The notes under the pieces are model-generated. The model was given only the letters and a program-made list of their open reading frames with translations. It had not been told where the DNA came from and did not search any database. Positions 48,083-56,951 of a stretch of 64,000 nt of DNA are shown in pieces. This DNA is from Vibrio penaeicida (GTDB lineage: Bacteria > Pseudomonadota > Gammaproteobacteria > Enterobacterales > Vibrionaceae): the NCBI RefSeq assembly GCF_019977755.1, contig NZ_AP025145.1, forward strand, positions 124,001-188,000, written 5' to 3'. Numbering within the stretch: the stretch's first letter is position 1; each line of letters starts with the position of its first letter. Made by a program: the position numbers and the translations under genes.

Positions 48083-49252
48083 ATGAATACAAATAACCCT
48101 TTACTCGACGAGCTGAATAAAATTCTTCCAACCATTGCCGAAAATGCTGCGATGGCAGAGCGAGACCGAACGCCACCTGAAGTGAACATACGCTTATTAA
48201 AAAGCATTAACTTTCACCGCGCTTTACAGCCTAAAGCATACGGTGGGCTGGAAGTGTCTTTGCCTGAATTCACCAATTGCGTTGCCGCTTTGGCGGGCGC
48301 GTGTGGCGGTACTGCGTGGGCGGCAAGTTTGCTTTCTACTCACAGCCACCAAATGGCGATGTTTTCCAAGCAGGCGCAAGAAGAGTTCTGGGGTGAGAAC
48401 CCTGATGCGACAGCGAGCAGCAGTATTGCTCCTTTTGGTAAAGTGGTAGAAGTAGAAGGCGGCGTTCTGTTCAATGGGCATATGCGTTGGAGTAGCGGTT
48501 GCGACCATGCTGAATGGGCGATCGTTGGTTTTTGGCGTGAAGGTATTCAAGGTGAGCGAATCTATTCATTTGGTGTAGTACCGCGCAGCGAATACAGCAT
48601 ACAAGACGATTGGTTTGCAGCTGGCATGAAATCAAGTGGCACAAAAACACTGATCATCGAAGATGTGTTCATTCCAGAGCATCGTATTGAAGCCGCGAAA
48701 GATATGATGGAAGGGAAGTCGGCAGGGTTTGATTTATACCCAGAAAGCAAAATCTTTTACGCGCCTTATCGCCCATATTTTGCTTGCGGCTTTTCAGCGA
48801 TTAGCCTAGGCATTGCAGAGCGTATGCTGGAGGTGTTTAAAGAGAAAACCAAAAACCGTGTACGCGCCTATACAGGGGTGAACGTTGGTGGTGCTACTCC
48901 TGCATTAATGCGTCTTGCTGAATCCACACACCAAGTAAATGCCGCGCGAGCTTTCTTAGAAAAAACGTGGGAAGAGCACAAAGAGTACGGCGAACAAAAA
49001 CGCTACCCAGATCGCGAAACACTGGCGCATTGGCGTACTAACCAAGCCTACGCGGTAAAAATGTGTATTGAAGCCGTAGACCGTTTGTTTGAAGCAATGG
49101 GTGGTAATTCATGGTTTGAAGACAACGAAGCCCAGCGTCTATTCAGAGACTCACACATGACAGGCGCGCACGCGTATACCGATTATGATGTATGTGCTCA
49201 GATCTTTGGTCGCGAACTAATGGGTCTAGACCCAGACCCTTCTATGGTTTAA
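48083..49252 (+). CDS. 4-hydroxyphenylacetate 3-hydroxylase oxygenase, C2 type
   Basis: A 389 aa flavin monooxygenase of the acyl-CoA-dehydrogenase fold. It matches Acinetobacter baumannii C2-hpah closely from memory: HRALQPKAYGGLEVSLPEF, ATASSSIAPFGKVVEVEGG, RWSSGCDHAEWAIVGF, AKDMMEGKSAGFDLYPESK, GAHAYTDYDVCAQIFGREL. It is not related to the 520 aa HpaB of E. coli. It hydroxylates 4-HPA to 3,4-dihydroxyphenylacetate using reduced flavin and oxygen. It is about 30 residues shorter at the N-terminus than C2. The last gene of the plus-strand hpa unit. Confidence 0.92.
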   Translation: MNTNNPLLDELNKILPTIAENAAMAERDRTPPEVNIRLLKSINFHRALQPKAYGGLEVSLPEFTNCVAALAGACGGTAWAASLLSTHSHQMAMFSKQAQEEFWGENPDATASSSIAPFGKVVEVEGGVLFNGHMRWSSGCDHAEWAIVGFWREGIQGERIYSFGVVPRSEYSIQDDWFAAGMKSSGTKTLIIEDVFIPEHRIEAAKDMMEGKSAGFDLYPESKIFYAPYRPYFACGFSAISLGIAERMLEVFKEKTKNRVRAYTGVNVGGATPALMRLAESTHQVNAARAFLEKTWEEHKEYGEQKRYPDRETLAHWRTNQAYAVKMCIEAVDRLFEAMGGNSWFEDNEAQRLFRDSHMTGAHAYTDYDVCAQIFGRELMGLDPDPSMV

Positions 49253-49269
49253 GCCACCTTACAGCGCTG

Positions 49270-49364
49270 AAAACTCAATTTAGCTTTGGATAAGGCTTCG
49301 CCTTTTCCACCGCGGCTCGCTTTTTCATTCGAAGCGAGCCGCGTTTTTTTGGAAATTGAGTTTT
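49270..49364. terminator. Large nested hairpin after the oxygenase gene
   Basis: An outer stem (AAAACTCAATTT at 49270 with AAATTGAGTTTT ending at 49364) encloses an inner 12-base stem, CGCGGCTCGCTT at 49311 with AAGCGAGCCGCG at 49332, followed by seven T. The inner part is a rho-independent terminator for the hpaC-oxygenase transcript. The enclosing outer stem is unusual. Confidence 0.8.
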
Positions 49365-49518
49365 CTTTAGATTTACGTTGAATTGAGAAATGAATCGCAT
49401 CGAAGCAACAAGTTGCGATCCAAGCAATGAAGACTTTGCCGATTGAAAAGTATAAAGGCTCAATAGAAGAAATGGCGTTGAGCGCCACTCGAGTATTTAA
49501 GAAGGAAGGAAAAGTCGT

Positions 49519-49752
49519 TTGAAAAATCTTAAATTGGAATTAGATAATGCGGATACTCGGCTTGTTCTTGAAGCCTTATTGGAGCTTGAGAATAAGTGGG
49601 CAAAAATTTGCAACACATCTGAAGATGATGATGAAGTCGCGGATTATGGCAATGATCTCGTCGAGTTAAGATTACTGATGAAACCAGTTGTTACGCAGGC
49701 TGTAGAGATCTTTGGTGATAGTGTGGTTGATTTTTCTAGAGAGACTCTATAG
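49519..49752 (+). CDS. Small acidic protein, TTG start, unknown function
   Basis: A 77 aa acidic helical protein (KNLKLELDNADTRLVLEALL; SEDDDEVADYGNDLVELRLL). It starts at TTG, supported by GGAAGGA eight bases upstream. No signal peptide and no family recognised. A short upstream frame whose last codons read SATRVFKKEGKVV ends in the TGA overlapping this TTG; that may be a very small upstream gene of about 31 codons from the ATG at 49427, which would couple to this one. The ryhB promoter begins 60 bases downstream. Confidence 0.6.
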   Translation: MKNLKLELDNADTRLVLEALLELENKWAKICNTSEDDDEVADYGNDLVELRLLMKPVVTQAVEIFGDSVVDFSRETL

Positions 49753-49810
49753 CAAGCGACAACATGTAATGTTTAGGAAGCAAGGTGCCACTTTTATGGC
49801 TTGGTAATTA

Positions 49811-49865
49811 AATGAGAATAATTATCAACAAAGTGTTTGACAACATAAATGAGAATGATTATTGT
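49811..49865 (+). promoter_or_regulatory. ryhB promoter with two Fur boxes
   Basis: TTGACA at 49837-49842, a 17-base spacer and TATTGT at 49860-49865 form a sigma-70 promoter. TGAGAATAATTATCA at 49813-49827 matches the Fur consensus TGATAATNATTATCA at all but one position. A second box, TGAGAATGATTATTG, at 49850-49864 covers the spacer and -10 element. Repression by Fe-Fur when iron is plentiful is expected. Confidence 0.9.
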
Positions 49866-49871
49866 TTGCTT

Positions 49872-50078
49872 TGTCGAAAGGGAAAAAGAAACGGTTTGTC
49901 ATAGAGTTGAGTCATTTAGCTCTGCACTTTTTCAAGTAATGGTGAATCGAATCTGGATTTCTTTGACACGACATTGCTCACATTGCTTCCAGTGTAATTT
50001 ATAGCTTATGGCAAGGTTGGCTTAGTTTCAGCCTTACTAAATTTTGCTAAGCGACACATCTTTATGTGTCGCTTTTTT
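49872..50078 (+). ncRNA. ryhB: RyhB iron-responsive small RNA
   Basis: The conserved RyhB pairing core lies at 49967-49993 and contains GACATTGCTCACATTGC, as in E. coli RyhB. The promoter with Fur boxes lies upstream and a rho-independent terminator ends it (AAGCGACACAT with ATGTGTCGCTT, 50049-50074, then T run). The predicted transcript is about 207 nt, the long Vibrio form rather than the 90 nt enteric one. RyhB works with Hfq to silence messages for iron-using proteins when iron is short. The start is estimated from the -10 element. Confidence 0.93.
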
Positions 50079-50173
50079 CTTTTTTGCGTTCCTGCTTTTT
50101 TACCGTCTTTTCAATTTACCAAGTGTTCTTTGTTTCTATTTCGTTGTGGTTATATGCTTTTCGTTCGAATCGC

Positions 50174-50186
50174 ACGATTTAATCGT
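50174..50186. promoter_or_regulatory. Possible operator palindrome of the toxin-antitoxin operon
   Basis: ACGATTTAATCGT is a perfect 6-1-6 inverted repeat about 60 bases upstream of the antitoxin start. Phd/YefM-type antitoxins bind such palindromes to repress their own operon. Confidence 0.4.
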
Positions 50187-50247
50187 ATTGACCATTTCAT
50201 GTGATTAGTTATACTTTTTTTTGTCATTCCATATTTGGAGCTTAACC

Positions 50248-50490
50248 ATGTATACATTAACGGCCAATGATGCAAAACGTAACTTCGGTGAGCTACTTCT
50301 TAATGCTCAACGTGAGCCGATAAAGATCAGCAAAAACAGTAAAGACGCTGTAGTAGTTATGTCCATCAAAGACTACGAAGAACTTGAAGCGATGAAGGCT
50401 GATTATCTTAAACATTGCTTTGAGTCCGCTAAAACCGATCTAGCCCAAAACGATGTCGCTGATGGCGAAAGCTTTCTAAACAATCTGTAA
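50248..50490 (+). CDS. Phd/YefM-family antitoxin
   Basis: An 80 aa protein from the ATG at 50248 (TGGAG upstream); an upstream in-frame start at 50221 is unlikely. It begins MYTLTANDAKRNFGELLLNAQ, the standard Phd/YefM DNA-binding N-terminus, followed by REPIKISKNSKDAVVVMSIKDYEEL. The C-terminal tail is acidic and would wrap the toxin. It is eight bases upstream of the ParE-type toxin gene, the usual antitoxin-first order. Confidence 0.9.
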   Translation: MYTLTANDAKRNFGELLLNAQREPIKISKNSKDAVVVMSIKDYEELEAMKADYLKHCFESAKTDLAQNDVADGESFLNNL

Positions 50491-50498
50491 GCCCAAGA

Positions 50499-50798
50499 AT
50501 GCCAAAGATAAAATACAAGCTGAGTAAATTAGCTCAGAGTCACTTGCGCAAAATCAAGGACTATACTGTTGCCAATTATTCAGAATTACAGTGGGTAAAA
50601 TACAAAGATACACTCCTTACTGGTTTTAGAATGATTGCCGACAATCCCGATCTTGGTAGGCATTGTGATGAAATATACCCGAACGGATTCTACTTTCCTT
50701 TGGGGCGACACACGGCATACTTCACTAAAGAGGGCGACTTCATATTAGTTGTAGCCGTTCTTGGACAATCTCAGTTACCCCAGAACCATTTGAAATAG
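50499..50798 (+). CDS. RelE/ParE-family toxin
   Basis: A 99 aa basic protein of the RelE/ParE fold: KYKLSKLAQSHLRKIKDYTV at the N-terminus, FRMIADNPDLGRHCDEI, then YFPLGRHTAYFTKEGDFILVVAVLGQ. The GRH-x-x-YF and late VLGQ elements are typical of ParE-like toxins, which poison DNA gyrase, although RelE-type mRNA cleavage cannot be excluded. The partner antitoxin is directly upstream. Confidence 0.88.
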   Translation: MPKIKYKLSKLAQSHLRKIKDYTVANYSELQWVKYKDTLLTGFRMIADNPDLGRHCDEIYPNGFYFPLGRHTAYFTKEGDFILVVAVLGQSQLPQNHLK

Positions 50799-50850
50799 CA
50801 GTTAACTTAGCCACTAACTTCGCCACCCAAAACCCCCATCTAACAAAAAT

Positions 50851-50902
50851 GCAATTCTAGCGACAGTTGGTTATATTTTGTGCAAACGATCGCTGGAATT
50901 GC
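50851..50902. repeat. Long-loop inverted repeat upstream of the Lon-like gene
   Basis: GCAATTCTAGCGA at 50851-50863 pairs with TCGCTGGAATTGC at 50890-50902 (one G-T type mismatch), with CTTTTAT after it. It may be a terminator of the toxin-antitoxin transcript. Confidence 0.5.
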
Positions 50903-51061
50903 CTTTTATGATAGTTGCCCCACACCCGATGCGTTTTCTCTATGCTAACTTATTGAATATAGGTGGCTAAAATTTGTCACCCTTTTGTCGCCACATAGCC
51001 TAGTTGGGCTCTGTCATTTGATCGAGAAAACAAGAATTAAAATCTAGTGAAAGGAGTCGTT

Positions 51062-53422
51062 ATGGGAATCAAAGAACTTTGCGCAGACGATCTGTATGTA
51101 CATGCTTTAAACGAAGACTTCGAACACACTTCAACTAAGAATATCGAACCGATTGATGAAATTGTTGGGCAAGAACGTGCTCAAAAAGCCGTTGAATTCG
51201 CTATGTCCATCAAAGAAAAGGGTTATAACATTTACGCCATTGGTCGAAATGGTTTGGGTAAGCGAACCATGGTGTTGCGTTATTTAAACCGCCACCCAGT
51301 GGATAATGAGTCCACCTTCGACTGGTGCTATGTCGCGAACTTCGATGATATTCGCACACCCAAAGTGCTTAAGTTGCCAGCAGGAGTGGGCACAAAATTA
51401 AGTAAAGACATCGAAAAGCTGATGACCAAGTTGGTCAAAGCGATGCCATTAGCTTTTGATAACGAGATTTACTATTCCCGTGCCGACAAGCTGAAAAACC
51501 AACTTGCGGCGAAGCAACAAGAAAAGCTTGAAGACATCAGTAAAGATGCCAAAGAGCGCGGTATTAGCTTAACCATAACCAATCAGGGCGATTACCAATT
51601 TGTTGCCATGAACGGTGAAGATTTACATACCGAAGAATCCTTTGAAGAGTTAACGCCAAAAGAGCAAGACTACTTCGACAAAACCATCGATTCTTTGGAA
51701 ATCTCGTTGCGCACCATGGTTCGCCAGCTAACCGAGTGGGAAGAAACGTATACCGAGAAAATCCAAAAGCTGAACAGCGATGTAACGCTCGATGTGATCA
51801 GTCATTTCATTAAGCAGCTTAAGAAAGATTACTCAGAATTCACAGAAGTGAAGAAATATCTGGGTGAACTGCAAAAAGACATCATTGAAAACGTCGATAT
51901 CTTTTTAGAAGAAGCAAACGAGCAAGGCGAAGTTGCAACTGCCTCTCTGGATAAAAAGTTGCCACGCCGATACAAGATTAACGTGTTGGTGAGCCAAAAG
52001 GACGAAAACTTCCCCATCATTGTGGAAGACAACCCCAACTACCATAGTCTGTTTGGTTACACGGAAACGGCTACGTTCAAAGGCACGGTTTTTACCGATT
52101 TCTCGCTTATCCGAGCGGGTAGCCTTCATAAAGCCAATGGTGGTGTACTGCTGATGGATGCGGTTAAAGTACTGGAGCAGCCTTACGTGTGGGATGGTTT
52201 AAAACGAGCACTCCGTGCTCGCCAGTTAAGCTTAACCTCGTTAGAAAAGGAGCTGACCCTGACTGGGGCAGTCTCGCTTGATCCGGAACCTATTCCACTG
52301 GATGTGAAAATCATCTTGTTTGGGGATTACCGTACCTACCAGCTTTTACAACACTACGATGCCGAGTTTGGAGAGTTGTTCCGTGTAACAGCAGACTTTG
52401 AAGACGAGATGACGCGAACCCCTGAAGCCGAGCTTCACTACGCACGCTTTATCTCTAGCATTGTGCACGACAACGGCATGCTGCATTGCGACAAAAAAGC
52501 CATTGCCAGAATCATTGAGCACAGCTCCCGTCGTGCGGGCGATTGCACCAAGCTTTCGTTGCATTCTGCTCATATTGCCAACTTGCTGCGAGAGTCTAAC
52601 TATGTTGCTCGTGCTGCCAAATCCAACTTGATTCGTGCGAGCCATGTAGAGCAAGCGTTATCGAGCCAAGAGATGCGTGTCGGCAGGTTAAAAGACAGCG
52701 TTATGGAAAGCTTTACCAATGGCACCACGCTCATTCACACCGAAGGGCTAGCGATTGGGCAGGTGAATGCGCTTTCTGTACTCAGTACGAGCGATCACAT
52801 GTTTGGTGCGCCAAACCGAATTTCGGCGACAACGGCATACGGTGACGGTGAGGTGATTGATATTGAGCGCAATGTCGATTTGGGTGGCAGTATTCACTCA
52901 AAAGGCGTGTTGATTCTTTCGGCTTACCTCGCCTCGGTATTTGGCAAAACTGCTCGAGTCCCGTTAACTACGCATATTACGTTTGAACAATCTTATGGCG
53001 GCGTAGATGGCGATAGCGCAAGTATGGCGGAATTTTGCGCCATTGTATCGGCATTTTCTAAACTGCCCGTCCGACAAGATATCGCCATTACAGGTTCCAT
53101 GAACCAGTTTGGTGAGTCTCAGCCTATTGGTGGTGTGAATGAGAAAATTGAAGGCTTCTTTGATGTCTGTGTGATCAAAGGACGTTCACCGAATCAAGGA
53201 GTTATCATTCCGAAATCGAACGTCCATAACTTGATGCTGCGTACCGACGTGGTAGAAGCGGTTGAAAAAGGCGAGTTCCACATTTGGGCAATTGATCATG
53301 TGACCGAAGCTGTAGAACTCTTTACGGGCAAACAACCAGGCGAATTGGGCGATGAAGGCGCTTACCCAATCGATTCTGTATTTGGTGTAGCACAAGCGAA
53401 GCTGAATGCTCTGCGTAAGTAG
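51062..53422 (+). CDS. Lon-family ATP-dependent protease (AAA_32/Lon_C type)
   Basis: A 786 aa protein from the ATG at 51062 (AAAGGAG upstream), not the GTG at 51047. It is the LonB-like/YcbZ-like branch: N-terminal FEHTSTKNIEPIDEIVGQERA, Walker A-like GRNGLGKRT near 61-69, a coiled helical insert (about 130-290), then AAA elements (RAGSLHKANGGVLLMDAVKVL). The C-terminal peptidase has a Ser652 (GDSAS) and Lys695 (VNEKIEG) dyad 43 residues apart, as in Lon. It degrades unfolded or regulatory proteins in the cytoplasm; specific substrates are unknown. Longer than YcbZ of E. coli (586 aa). Confidence 0.9.
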   Translation: MGIKELCADDLYVHALNEDFEHTSTKNIEPIDEIVGQERAQKAVEFAMSIKEKGYNIYAIGRNGLGKRTMVLRYLNRHPVDNESTFDWCYVANFDDIRTPKVLKLPAGVGTKLSKDIEKLMTKLVKAMPLAFDNEIYYSRADKLKNQLAAKQQEKLEDISKDAKERGISLTITNQGDYQFVAMNGEDLHTEESFEELTPKEQDYFDKTIDSLEISLRTMVRQLTEWEETYTEKIQKLNSDVTLDVISHFIKQLKKDYSEFTEVKKYLGELQKDIIENVDIFLEEANEQGEVATASLDKKLPRRYKINVLVSQKDENFPIIVEDNPNYHSLFGYTETATFKGTVFTDFSLIRAGSLHKANGGVLLMDAVKVLEQPYVWDGLKRALRARQLSLTSLEKELTLTGAVSLDPEPIPLDVKIILFGDYRTYQLLQHYDAEFGELFRVTADFEDEMTRTPEAELHYARFISSIVHDNGMLHCDKKAIARIIEHSSRRAGDCTKLSLHSAHIANLLRESNYVARAAKSNLIRASHVEQALSSQEMRVGRLKDSVMESFTNGTTLIHTEGLAIGQVNALSVLSTSDHMFGAPNRISATTAYGDGEVIDIERNVDLGGSIHSKGVLILSAYLASVFGKTARVPLTTHITFEQSYGGVDGDSASMAEFCAIVSAFSKLPVRQDIAITGSMNQFGESQPIGGVNEKIEGFFDVCVIKGRSPNQGVIIPKSNVHNLMLRTDVVEAVEKGEFHIWAIDHVTEAVELFTGKQPGELGDEGAYPIDSVFGVAQAKLNALRK

Positions 53423-53439
53423 CCGAATAACATAATTTG

Positions 53440-53462
53440 AAAGGGGCGAAAGCCCCTTTTCT
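53440..53462. terminator. Bidirectional terminator between Lon-like and LRR genes
   Basis: Stem AAAGGGGC, loop GAAA, stem GCCCCTTTT, between two convergent genes. Confidence 0.9.
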
Positions 53463-53472
53463 GTCTTAAAAG

Positions 53473-55401
53473 TTACTCAGGAAACTTTGATTTAAGATCT
53501 TTTATTTCTTGCTCTGTAAAACCTGTATTAAATAACTCTATGTTATAACCCGTCAAAGAGGTGTGGTTTTCTGGTTTAATGCTTGTATTATTTGGTGTTA
53601 AATTTTTATTATTATCTAATGTTAGTCTTGTTAAAGATGGCAGGTCTTTAGAATCAAATGATTGAAGCTCATTCTCCGTAAGATCTAGATAACCTAGGTA
53701 TGGTAACGTTATTCCTTCGAAAGATTTAATTTTATTATCTCTAAGGTAAACTCGCATCAAAGATTCCATTCCACTTGTATTAAAGTATGTTAGTTTATTA
53801 AAGGAAATTCGTAATGTATGCAGATTAGATAGGTCTCTACCATCAAAAGTAGTGAGTGAATTATTGTCTATCCAAGCACTTTTTAAATTAATTGAATTAG
53901 ATAGTTCGATGTCTAAAAGGTTATTATTTTTTAATTGAAGATATTCTAAATTTTGTGAGTTACTTGAACTAAAATTAGAAATTCTATTATTGTTAGCATT
54001 AATGGTTATTAATGAAGTTGTTCTTGAAGTATCAAGCTCGGTTAATTTATTGTTGTTTATAAATAACCGCTCAAATGTTTTTGAGTTTGGTAGCTTAATT
54101 TTTTCTATATTATTGTTGGACAAATAAACAACCTTTAGTTTACTAGATTTCGAAAAACCAATAGTCTGTATTTTATTTTCATTTGCTCTTAGATAGCGCA
54201 AGTTTGGTGTATTTGATAAGTCAAGTTGAGTTAATTTGTTTTTACTTAAGTAAGCTGATTCTAGTAAACTCTTGTTCGATATATTCAGTTCATCAATTTG
54301 GTTGTTTGTTATGGATATGTATTTGATTGGTGCATCATTTTTTAAGTCTAGCTTAGTAAGGTAATTATCTGAGAGACTTAAATAACTCAGATCCTTTAAG
54401 GATGAAAGATCGATGGTACGGATATTTGATTCATTCCAGTGGAGAGTTTGTAAATGAGGAACTAATGAAAAGTTGGTATTGTCAGGATAACCTGTTCTAT
54501 TTAGATATAAATGTTTAAGGGATGATAATGATAGGATTTTATCTTGAATTGTATTACTACTGAGTGGATTATATGAAAGGCTTAATGTTTCAAGGCTTAA
54601 CTTATCTATTCCATTTAAATCATTATCATTCAAATTGTTGGAGTCTAGATAAAGATCTTTTAAATTATCCATGGAGTAAATTTTTTGAAGTAACTCCAGT
54701 TTTCTACTCTCATCACTAAATAGTTTATTATTTCTGTCTAATGATAGTACCTCCAAGTTAATTAAATATGAAGGGTTAAATCTACTCAGACCTGAATTAT
54801 TTAAAGCAACTCTCTTTAAATTTGTAGAGGACTCCAGCTTATCTAATAATTTATAGTCTTCAATAAAAATCAAATCATTGTCGAAAATATATATTCCATC
54901 TAAGTTTTTGACAATTTCAGTGCTTATTTCTAGGTTGGTTATGTTGTTTCTACTGAACTCGATATCTTTTAGATTATTTAGGCTGTTAATATCTTGAAGT
55001 GGTTTTGGTAAAACCCCATTATTTGATTGTAGTGCATCACGGTTTTTATAAATTAATATATACTCTAATTTTATGAATTTACTTATTATATTTGAATCGC
55101 GACTTAAACTATTATCTAAAAGCTCTAATCCTAAGATGTTGTCATTACTATCTGGTATTGAGTTGATCAGTTCTGTTGTTAGCGTTACGTTAGATAGTTT
55201 TAAATAATTAATATCGCGGTTTGATGATAACCAATCGAAGCTCTTAACATCTGAATCACAAATGGCTTTTTTTTCTTCTATTTTACACCCTGAGTGTGTT
55301 TTTGTAATGGTCGTTTCTTTTTGTTTTTCTGCCTGCGTACTTTCTCCACCACCACACGCTATCAGTCCTACTGATAGTGCGATTAACAATATTTTTTTCA
55401 T
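53473..55401 (-). CDS. Leucine-rich-repeat lipoprotein
   Basis: A 642 aa lipoprotein: signal MKKILLIALSVGLIAC with the lipobox L13-I-A-C16, then a Gly/Ser/Gln spacer. From about residue 70 to 630 it is almost entirely leucine-rich repeats of 20-22 residues (LKVVYLSNNNIEKIKLPNSK, FERLFINNNKLTELDTSRTT). This is an internalin-like surface solenoid for protein binding. It is probably anchored to the outer membrane, since +2 is Gly rather than Asp. The gene is visibly more A+T rich than its neighbours, which suggests transfer. No enzyme domain is present. Confidence 0.88.
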   Translation of the reverse strand: MKKILLIALSVGLIACGGGESTQAEKQKETTITKTHSGCKIEEKKAICDSDVKSFDWLSSNRDINYLKLSNVTLTTELINSIPDSNDNILGLELLDNSLSRDSNIISKFIKLEYILIYKNRDALQSNNGVLPKPLQDINSLNNLKDIEFSRNNITNLEISTEIVKNLDGIYIFDNDLIFIEDYKLLDKLESSTNLKRVALNNSGLSRFNPSYLINLEVLSLDRNNKLFSDESRKLELLQKIYSMDNLKDLYLDSNNLNDNDLNGIDKLSLETLSLSYNPLSSNTIQDKILSLSSLKHLYLNRTGYPDNTNFSLVPHLQTLHWNESNIRTIDLSSLKDLSYLSLSDNYLTKLDLKNDAPIKYISITNNQIDELNISNKSLLESAYLSKNKLTQLDLSNTPNLRYLRANENKIQTIGFSKSSKLKVVYLSNNNIEKIKLPNSKTFERLFINNNKLTELDTSRTTSLITINANNNRISNFSSSNSQNLEYLQLKNNNLLDIELSNSINLKSAWIDNNSLTTFDGRDLSNLHTLRISFNKLTYFNTSGMESLMRVYLRDNKIKSFEGITLPYLGYLDLTENELQSFDSKDLPSLTRLTLDNNKNLTPNNTSIKPENHTSLTGYNIELFNTGFTEQEIKDLKSKFPE

Positions 55402-55645
55402 TCCTAGCCTACATAGATTTAAAAATTCCGACGCATTCTAACAATAAATTTCATACCGGATAGGCGCCATCATTGAGTGGGCTATTACTTATGAGTATTT
55501 AGTTGTATATCTGTGACTTGAATCTCACTCACACTTTCAAGGACGCAAAACGGTAAATGTACTTGCTATGCTTCGTAGTTAAAAAGTTGTTAGGCAGTGT
55601 TTTTAAATCAAAGTGTTATATGGACACACATATAAGGAAACCTGA

Positions 55646-55972
55646 ATGTACAAACTGGAAATCTTCTGTCAGCCAGACCAAAAAGACAAAGTGTTGAGCA
55701 CGCTGCATGAGTCGGGTGTCGATAGAATAGGTAACTACGATCATTGTTGGGCGATTGGTTCTGTGACCGGTTCGCACCGTGCGCTATTGGGGTCTAGCCC
55801 TGTTTTTGGTGCGATTGGCGATGTTGAAAACTACCCATTGATGAAAATAGAAATCAACATTGAAAAGCAGTATGTAGAAGGCATTGTTGCTCAGCTAAAA
55901 GAATGTTTGGGCTGGGAAGAACCTTTAGTGAATGTACTCAAACTGTATAACCAAGAATTCGATTTCAGTTAA
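55646..55972 (+). CDS. NIF3-like small protein (YqfO insert-like)
   Basis: A 108 aa protein resembling the CutA/PII-like insert of NIF3/YqfO proteins: MYKLEIFCQPDQKDKVLSTL, RIGNYDHCWAIGSVTGSHRA and MKIEINIEKQYVEGIVAQLKE. These stand-alone versions are common in Vibrio and have no defined activity. AAGGAAA lies before the start. First gene of a three-gene run with the hydroxyacid dehydrogenase (11-base gap). Confidence 0.8.
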   Translation: MYKLEIFCQPDQKDKVLSTLHESGVDRIGNYDHCWAIGSVTGSHRALLGSSPVFGAIGDVENYPLMKIEINIEKQYVEGIVAQLKECLGWEEPLVNVLKLYNQEFDFS

Positions 55973-55983
55973 AAGGGAACGTA

Positions 55984-56949
55984 ATGAAAATAGCCATATT
56001 GGATGATTATCAAAATGCTGTAAAAGATTTGGCGTGTTTTCACTTCCTGAAAGAGCATGACGTTATCGTATTGAATGAGACGTTCAAAGATCCGGAAGTG
56101 CTGGCTGAAAACATTGCCGATGTGGAAGCGCTTGTATTAATACGTGAACGTACCGAGATAACGGAAGCGCTGCTTTCGAAGTTGCCAAATTTAAAACTGA
56201 TCAGCCAAACAGGGAAAATCAGTAATCATATTAATCCTAATCTTTGCCATCAATATGGTGTGGATATAGCAGAAGGAAAAGGTTCACCCATTGCCCCTTC
56301 TGAGCTCTGTTGGTCGCTTATTATGGCGGCGTACCGTCATATTCCCTCTTACGTTTCTCAGCTTTCTCAAGGGATTTGGCAACAGTCCGGATTAGGGTTA
56401 GGTCAAACCTTACATGGTAAAACGCTAGGTATTTGGGGTTACGGAAAAATTGGCCAGCGTATTGCCCAATACGCTAAAGCGTTTGGAATGGACGTTTTAG
56501 TTTGGGGAAGCGAATCCTCTCGGGTAAAGGCGATAGAGCATGGCTTTGATGCTGCGGAATCTAAGCGGTCATTTTTTGAAAGTTCAGATATTGTTTCTTT
56601 GCACTTAAGGCTTAATGATGCCACGCGAGAAATTGTAAAACGATCCGATTTATCGGCGATGAAATCAGGATCGTTATTTGTGAATATCAGCCGCGCAGAA
56701 CTGGTAGAGCAGGGCGCTTTACTTGCAGAACTTACTTGTGAGCCGTCGAAATTTGCTGCTCTTGATGTATTTGAAAATGAACCTGCTACTCCAGAAAATG
56801 AACCGTTAATCGCGCTACCTAACGTTTTGGCAACCCCTCATTTAGGTTATGTGGAACAAGGCAGCTATGAGCTGTACTTTAAGATCGCATTCGAGAACGT
56901 GATCGCGTTTGCAAATGGAAATCCGCAAAATCTGATCGCTAAGAGGTAA
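55984..56949 (+). CDS. D-2-hydroxyacid dehydrogenase family protein
   Basis: A 321 aa NAD-dependent dehydrogenase of the SerA-like D-2-hydroxyacid family. Nucleotide-binding GxGxxG in LGIWGYGKIGQRIAQYAKAF; catalytic Arg in NISRAELVEQGALL, Glu in LDVFENEPAT, His in ATPHLGYVEQGS. It would reduce or oxidise a 2-oxo/2-hydroxy acid; the substrate is unknown. It follows the NIF3-like gene closely and is followed after two bases by the nucleotidyltransferase gene. Confidence 0.9.
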   Translation: MKIAILDDYQNAVKDLACFHFLKEHDVIVLNETFKDPEVLAENIADVEALVLIRERTEITEALLSKLPNLKLISQTGKISNHINPNLCHQYGVDIAEGKGSPIAPSELCWSLIMAAYRHIPSYVSQLSQGIWQQSGLGLGQTLHGKTLGIWGYGKIGQRIAQYAKAFGMDVLVWGSESSRVKAIEHGFDAAESKRSFFESSDIVSLHLRLNDATREIVKRSDLSAMKSGSLFVNISRAELVEQGALLAELTCEPSKFAALDVFENEPATPENEPLIALPNVLATPHLGYVEQGSYELYFKIAFENVIAFANGNPQNLIAKR

Positions 56950-56951
56950 TC

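Noticed and set aside
50174..50902. Integron cassette with attC sites around the toxin-antitoxin pair
   Set aside because: Inverted repeats are present, but no attC core sites (RYYYAAC/GTTRRRY pairs) could be placed on both sides.
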